A stretch of 64,000 nt of DNA from NCBI GenBank assembly GCA_046155285.1, contig JBJXEA010000026.1, positions 248,001 through 312,000 of the forward strand, in the 5' to 3' direction. A model generated the notes under the pieces. It was not told where the DNA came from and ran no database searches. It saw only the letters and a program-made list of their open reading frames with translations. Positions 60,370-64,000 of this stretch are shown piece after piece. Made by a program: the position numbers and the translations under genes. This DNA is from CAILHX01 sp046155285. GTDB lineage: Bacteria; Pseudomonadota; Gammaproteobacteria; Burkholderiales; Methylophilaceae. The stretch's first letter is position 1, and each line of letters opens with the position of its first letter.

Positions 60370-60792
60370 TTAGTCTTGTGGTTCTGTGAACCCGCGGCAT
60401 ATCGCAGCAAGCTTGTTGCCGTCTGGGTCGCGCACATAAGCGGCATAAAAGTCTGGGTTGTATTGCAAGCGCAGCCCCGGCGCACCTTCTGAAGTGCCGC
60501 CATTGGCCATAGCGCCTGCGTAAAAATCATCAACTTCTTTCCATGACTTCGCCTTTAGCGCAATCATCGCCCCATTGCCAGCAGTCGCGGGTTTCCCGTC
60601 AAAGGGCGAACACAGCCACAGTGCAATCTCCCTGCTGCCGTTGTCATCATAAGTCCCCCAGCCCGCCCATCCGTCCCACTCCGGTTCATTCGATGTATCA
60701 CAGCGTGATAGCCCCAGCGCGCCAAGTGTTGCATCATAAAAGCTGACAGAACGGCTAATATCGTTGGTGCCTAAGCAGATGTAAGTGAACAT
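60370..60792 (-). CDS. VOC-family (glyoxalase-like) protein
   Basis: The 140-aa protein has the two-module VOC pattern: MFTYICLGTNDISRSVSFYDATLGALGL, and a C-terminal YAAYVRDPDGNKLAAICRGF. Its reaction is unknown; similar proteins act as glyoxalase or dioxygenase-fold enzymes. It ends two bases from the LysR stop (convergent), and the cupin gene lies 19 bases upstream on the same strand. Confidence 0.78.
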   Translation of the reverse strand: MFTYICLGTNDISRSVSFYDATLGALGLSRCDTSNEPEWDGWAGWGTYDDNGSREIALWLCSPFDGKPATAGNGAMIALKAKSWKEVDDFYAGAMANGGTSEGAPGLRLQYNPDFYAAYVRDPDGNKLAAICRGFTEPQD

Positions 60793-60811
60793 GAGTCTTC
60801 CTTAAAGAGTT

Positions 60812-61201
60812 CTATTGTTTGGCTTGCCAAATCACATAAATTTTCTTGATAGGTTCTATGGTTTCCCATGTCCCTTGAAAGCCAGCGGGCAGGACAAAGG
60901 TGCTGCCAGCGCTAAAATCTTTGGCGTTACCGGCTAAATCTGTGAGTCGCACACGGCCTTCCAGAATGACACAAACCTCTTCTTCCGTGTAATGCACGGT
61001 TTTAGCACCCACGCTCGAATGCCACACACCTGCGAAGAACTGCTCCGTGGGGTCGGTGTAGTGGTTGTAGGTGGTCATGTTGATCTGCACATCCGCGTTG
61101 CTGGCAATCCCTTTCACCACTTTTTCTTGTGACACTGTACCGGCTTCAGCTTCTACTTCATGGGTAGCAAAATCGATCACATCGTTGATATTCTTGGCCA
61201 A
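60812..61201 (-). CDS. Cupin-domain protein (DUF861-like)
   Basis: The 129-aa protein is a small cupin: HYTEEEVCVILEGRVRLTD and FSAGSTFVLPAGFQGTWE hold the conserved His/Glu and Gly/Pro of the two cupin motifs. TTG 61201 is the best start, since AAAGGAA lies eight bases upstream; the frame extends to 61279. Similar cupins sit near polyamine genes, perhaps as sensors or enzymes. It lies between the aminotransferase and VOC genes. Confidence 0.72.
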   Translation of the reverse strand: MAKNINDVIDFATHEVEAEAGTVSQEKVVKGIASNADVQINMTTYNHYTDPTEQFFAGVWHSSVGAKTVHYTEEEVCVILEGRVRLTDLAGNAKDFSAGSTFVLPAGFQGTWETIEPIKKIYVIWQAKQ

Positions 61202-61220
61202 GATGCAGTTCCTTTTTGGT

Positions 61221-62579
61221 TTATTGGTTAAGTTGATTGAGGCAGTCACTAAACACCGAGACGAGCTTATTAATGTCATGCTGCGTGGTGGCAGGGCATA
61301 TCAGCATCATGTTATGAAACGGGGTCAGTAGAACGCCACGATTGAGTAAATACAGGTGAATCGCACCTTCCAGTGCATCGTCTTGTGCGTCACGCGCTTG
61401 TTGGGCGGTGGTTGGGGTGTTTGCACAGAATTGCAGTTCCAGCCTTGCTCCCAAGCGCGTGATGTTCCAGGGCAGGGCGTAGGTGTTGATGACGGCAGTG
61501 AGTTTTTGTTCCAGTGTCGCCGCTAGAGCCAACATGTGTTTGTAGGCTTCAGCGGTGGCGACTTGGGTCAGGGTGGCATGCATGGCAGCGAGCGTCATCA
61601 TGCTGCCCGAAAGTGTGGTGCCGATACCGGAATGTCCAGGTGGCGCGTGGTCTTTGGCGGCTTTCATGCGCGTTGCTAGTGGAGTGCTGAATCCATAAGC
61701 TGCAGCGGGCAGACCACCAGCGATGGGTTTGCCCACCACCAGAAAATCAGGCACAACGCCATTGTTCTTGGCCCAGCCACCGCGTCCGGTGGAGATGGTG
61801 TGGGTTTCATCCAGCACCAATAAACACCCATACTTTTTGGTGAGTGCACGCAAGCCTTCGATAAAACCCGCTTTTGCCGGAACCATGCCGCAGTTGGTGA
61901 GGGCGGGTTCGGTGAGTAAGCAAGCAAAGCCGCCTTTTGCCAGTTCACGTTCTACGGCAGCGAGATCATTGAACTCAACCACTACCGTATTCAGACCTAA
62001 GTCGTTGACCTGCCCAAGCAGGCTGGCACGATTGACCGCTCTGCCTGCTTCGCTATCCACCATGGTGTCTTCAACTGTTCCGTGATAACAGCCATCGAAC
62101 ACCAGCAGCTTGTTGTTTCCGGTGACCGCACGTGCCCAGCGTAAAACAAAGCGGTTGGCATCGGTGGCGGTAGTGGCTAATTGCCAGCATTCTAAGCCAA
62201 AATGTTCAGCCAGCGCCGCACCCACGGCGGGTGCCAGCGTGGAGGGTAGCATGGCGGTATAACCACGACTGGCTTGCGTGGCAATGGCTTGTGCTACCGG
62301 CGGTGGGCTGTGGCCGAACATGGCGCCGGTGTCGCCCAAGCAAAAATCGGCATAATCAATACCGTCGGCGCAGGTGAAATGTGCGCCTAGCGCATGGTTT
62401 ATGAACAAGGGCGCAGGCGTTCCCCAGTCGTTCATCCAGTGCATGGGCACGCCGTAGAGGAAGTGCGGCGCAGCTTGAGTGGCGAGCTGCATGGATTTCG
62501 GATGCAATCGCGTGTAGTTTAAGCGCTCAGCAGCGAGCAGTGCTTGGGCTTTTGCGGTGAGTTGGCTGTTTGTTTTCAT
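61221..62579 (-). CDS. Class III PLP-dependent aminotransferase
   Basis: The 452-aa enzyme shares its fold with glutamate-1-semialdehyde aminomutase and omega-amino acid transaminases. It has the PLP-binding lysine K284 in VVGKPIAGGLPAAAYG and D257 in LLVLDETHT, with NRFVLRWARAVTGNNKLLVFDGCYHG preceding. In this setting, beside agmatinase and a PuuB-like oxidase, it may act on putrescine or its aldehyde derivatives, but no specific substrate can be read from the sequence. Confidence 0.85.
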   Translation of the reverse strand: MKTNSQLTAKAQALLAAERLNYTRLHPKSMQLATQAAPHFLYGVPMHWMNDWGTPAPLFINHALGAHFTCADGIDYADFCLGDTGAMFGHSPPPVAQAIATQASRGYTAMLPSTLAPAVGAALAEHFGLECWQLATTATDANRFVLRWARAVTGNNKLLVFDGCYHGTVEDTMVDSEAGRAVNRASLLGQVNDLGLNTVVVEFNDLAAVERELAKGGFACLLTEPALTNCGMVPAKAGFIEGLRALTKKYGCLLVLDETHTISTGRGGWAKNNGVVPDFLVVGKPIAGGLPAAAYGFSTPLATRMKAAKDHAPPGHSGIGTTLSGSMMTLAAMHATLTQVATAEAYKHMLALAATLEQKLTAVINTYALPWNITRLGARLELQFCANTPTTAQQARDAQDDALEGAIHLYLLNRGVLLTPFHNMMLICPATTQHDINKLVSVFSDCLNQLNQ

Positions 62580-62723
62580 AGCAAGTGGCTCTGCTGGATA
62601 ATTAGAATTGGCTCTATTGAAATAGCTTAAACGTGGCTTATCATCCTACCAATTGCTGAGCGCTTAGGCAACTTGTTGTGCTACTTACCCCTCACTTGCG
62701 AACCTAAATTGTAAGGATAATTC

Positions 62724-64000
62724 ATGCTGGCTTCCGAACTCAAACTCACGCAAAACTCCTACTACGCGGCCAGCGCCAACAGCCAGCCGCAATACCCAAC
62801 GCTGCAAGGTGATACAGAAGCCGATGTATGCGTGGTCGGTGGCGGTTTTGCGGGGCTGTCGGCGGCGATAGAGTTGGCGGATCGTGGCTACTCGGTGGTG
62901 GTGTTAGAAGCCAAGCACATAGGATACGGTGCAAGCGGGCGCAATGGTGGGCAGATCATCGCGGGGCTGGCGTGTGAGCAGGATGTCATCGAAAAAGCCA
63001 TAGGGTTCGAGGCCGCTAAACAAGTGTGGGGCATGAGTTTGGAAGCCTTGGACTTGGTGCGCGAGCGCGTCAAACGCTTTGACATTGATTGCGATCTCAA
63101 AAGCGGGTTCTTGGGCGTGGCAACGAGTCAACGCAAGGGCGAAAAGCTTCGCGCTTGGTTTGATGATATGGCTACGCGCTACGGCTATCAGGCCGAGTGG
63201 ATTCCACCTGCCAATATCAATAACTGGATTGATAGCCCACGCTACCACAGCGGCTATTACGACTCGCAATCAGGGCATTTGCATCCGCTAAATTATTGTT
63301 TAGGTCTAGCCAAAGCGGCTTCCGGATTGGGTGTGCGGATTTTTCAGCATTCGCCTGTCCATGCCATGCAACAAGGCGATACGGCGCAATTGCACAGCGA
63401 AAACGGCAGTGTGAAGGTCAAGTTCGTGGTGCTTGCTGGCAATATGTATCTGCCCGAAGTGTCTCCTAAGCTTGCCCCTAAATTGGCAAGGCGCATCATG
63501 CCGGTTGGCACCTACATCATAGGTACCGAGCCGATAGCGCCGGAATTGGCTGCTGAGCTTATCCCTAGCGATTCTGCGGTGTGCGATACCAATTTTATTC
63601 TGGATTATTTCCGCTTTTCTGCTGACAAACGCATGATTTACGGCGGGCGAGTGAGTTATAGCGCCATGACACCACCTAATCTCACCGCGAATATGCAAGC
63701 GCGCATGGTGGAAACCTTTCCGCAACTCAAAAACACCAAGGTTGAATACACTTGGGGCGGCTTTGTGGACATCACCATGAATCGCGCACCGGATTTTGGG
63801 CTGCTTGCGCCCAATGTGTATTACCTGCAAGGTTTTTCAGGTCATGGCGTAGCATTGACCGGCTTGGCAGGGAAGTTGGTGGCGGAGGCGATCGCTGGTC
63901 AAGCCGGGCGTTTGGACGTGATGGCGCGGATTCCGCATCGTGACTTTCCTGGTGGAAAGTTGCTGCGGACACCAGCTTTGGTGCTGGGGATGCTGTGGTA
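62724..64000 (+). CDS. puuB: Gamma-glutamylputrescine oxidase-like FAD enzyme PuuB (3' end beyond window)
   Basis: The gene has ATG 62724 after AAGGATAA, and the last codons are outside the window. 425 codons are visible of about 426 in E. coli PuuB, so only the tail is missing. The FAD motif VVGGGFAGLSAAIELADRGY is near residue 37; ASGRNGGQIIAGL, YYDSQSGHLHPLNYCLGLAKAA, WGGFVDITMNRAPDFG and FSGHGVALTGLAGKLVAEAI follow. PuuB oxidises gamma-glutamylputrescine; the putrescine made by agmatinase would enter this route, but a glutamate-putrescine ligase (PuuA) is not seen. Confidence 0.85.
   Translation, partial: MLASELKLTQNSYYAASANSQPQYPTLQGDTEADVCVVGGGFAGLSAAIELADRGYSVVVLEAKHIGYGASGRNGGQIIAGLACEQDVIEKAIGFEAAKQVWGMSLEALDLVRERVKRFDIDCDLKSGFLGVATSQRKGEKLRAWFDDMATRYGYQAEWIPPANINNWIDSPRYHSGYYDSQSGHLHPLNYCLGLAKAASGLGVRIFQHSPVHAMQQGDTAQLHSENGSVKVKFVVLAGNMYLPEVSPKLAPKLARRIMPVGTYIIGTEPIAPELAAELIPSDSAVCDTNFILDYFRFSADKRMIYGGRVSYSAMTPPNLTANMQARMVETFPQLKNTKVEYTWGGFVDITMNRAPDFGLLAPNVYYLQGFSGHGVALTGLAGKLVAEAIAGQAGRLDVMARIPHRDFPGGKLLRTPALVLGMLW

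Noticed and set aside
63306..63830. 174-aa open frame on the minus strand
   Set aside because: It is antisense to the PuuB-like gene, whose motifs continue across the whole interval.

Overview
The window reads as chromosomal DNA of a betaproteobacterium, most likely a Nitrosomonadales/Methylophilaceae-like organism able to handle C1 units. The evidence is the classic betaproteobacterial order hisS-yfgM-bamB-der and hfq-hflX-hflK-hflC-hisZ-purA, the bamD/rluD/pgeF block, and a four-gene block at 46959-50135 (dmrB-like flavoprotein, dihydropteroate-synthase-like protein, DUF447 protein, mfnB) of the kind tied to tetrahydromethanopterin/methanofuran C1 metabolism. The genus assignment is inference. 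No rRNA, CRISPR array, prophage or intact insertion sequence was seen.

Layout. 1-5850: glutarate catabolism on the minus strand (glaH/csiD and lhgO, cut by the left edge), an Lrp-type regulator, and the divergent D-alanine genes dadA-dadX followed by ridA. 6088-12129: hisS, two oligopeptide-type ABC ATPases, yfgM, bamB, der. 12205-19957: a PAS-GGDEF-EAL protein, a methyltransferase, bamD facing rluD-pgeF, a ZIP metal transporter, a small membrane protein, rimO and tRNA-Val(CAC). 19993-29280: a small inverted-repeat element, then a TetR-controlled accessory operon encoding a PYROXD2-like oxidoreductase, a VOC protein, two Rieske oxygenases and a complete Pot-type ABC transporter. 29313-36279: a SEC-C/TPR/PRMT-like protein, a mazEF-type pair, a chemoreceptor with a CheY-like protein, gltX, and a TPR-barrel outer-membrane protein of Slam/DUF560 type. 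36295-40426: two secreted FecR-domain proteins with repeated glycine-rich beta domains. 40557-46953: hfq to purA. 46959-54135: the C1 cofactor block, an OmpA-type protein, mtaD-like, ubiG, gph. 54202-57267: a dispersed repeat, a second ridA with a replaced N-terminus, and a TetR-regulated SDR/alpha-beta hydrolase pair. 57291-64000: agmatinase with a polyamine-binding protein, a LysR regulator, VOC and cupin proteins, a class III aminotransferase and a PuuB-like oxidase cut by the right edge.

How the genes may work together. Nitrogen-compound catabolism recurs: agmatine/putrescine at the right end, glutarate and D-alanine at the left end, and a probable N-methylated or quaternary amine at 20.9-29.3 kb. 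If the Rieske enzymes release formaldehyde by N-demethylation, the tetrahydromethanopterin route would be the natural sink; that link is inference. The least familiar assembly is the Slam-like barrel at 34954 next to two FecR-domain proteins whose C-terminal domains look like exported beta structures. It may be a type XI-like secretion module with its own cargo. The 28 kb between der and hfq, which are adjacent in many relatives, holds both core blocks and most of the accessory genes.
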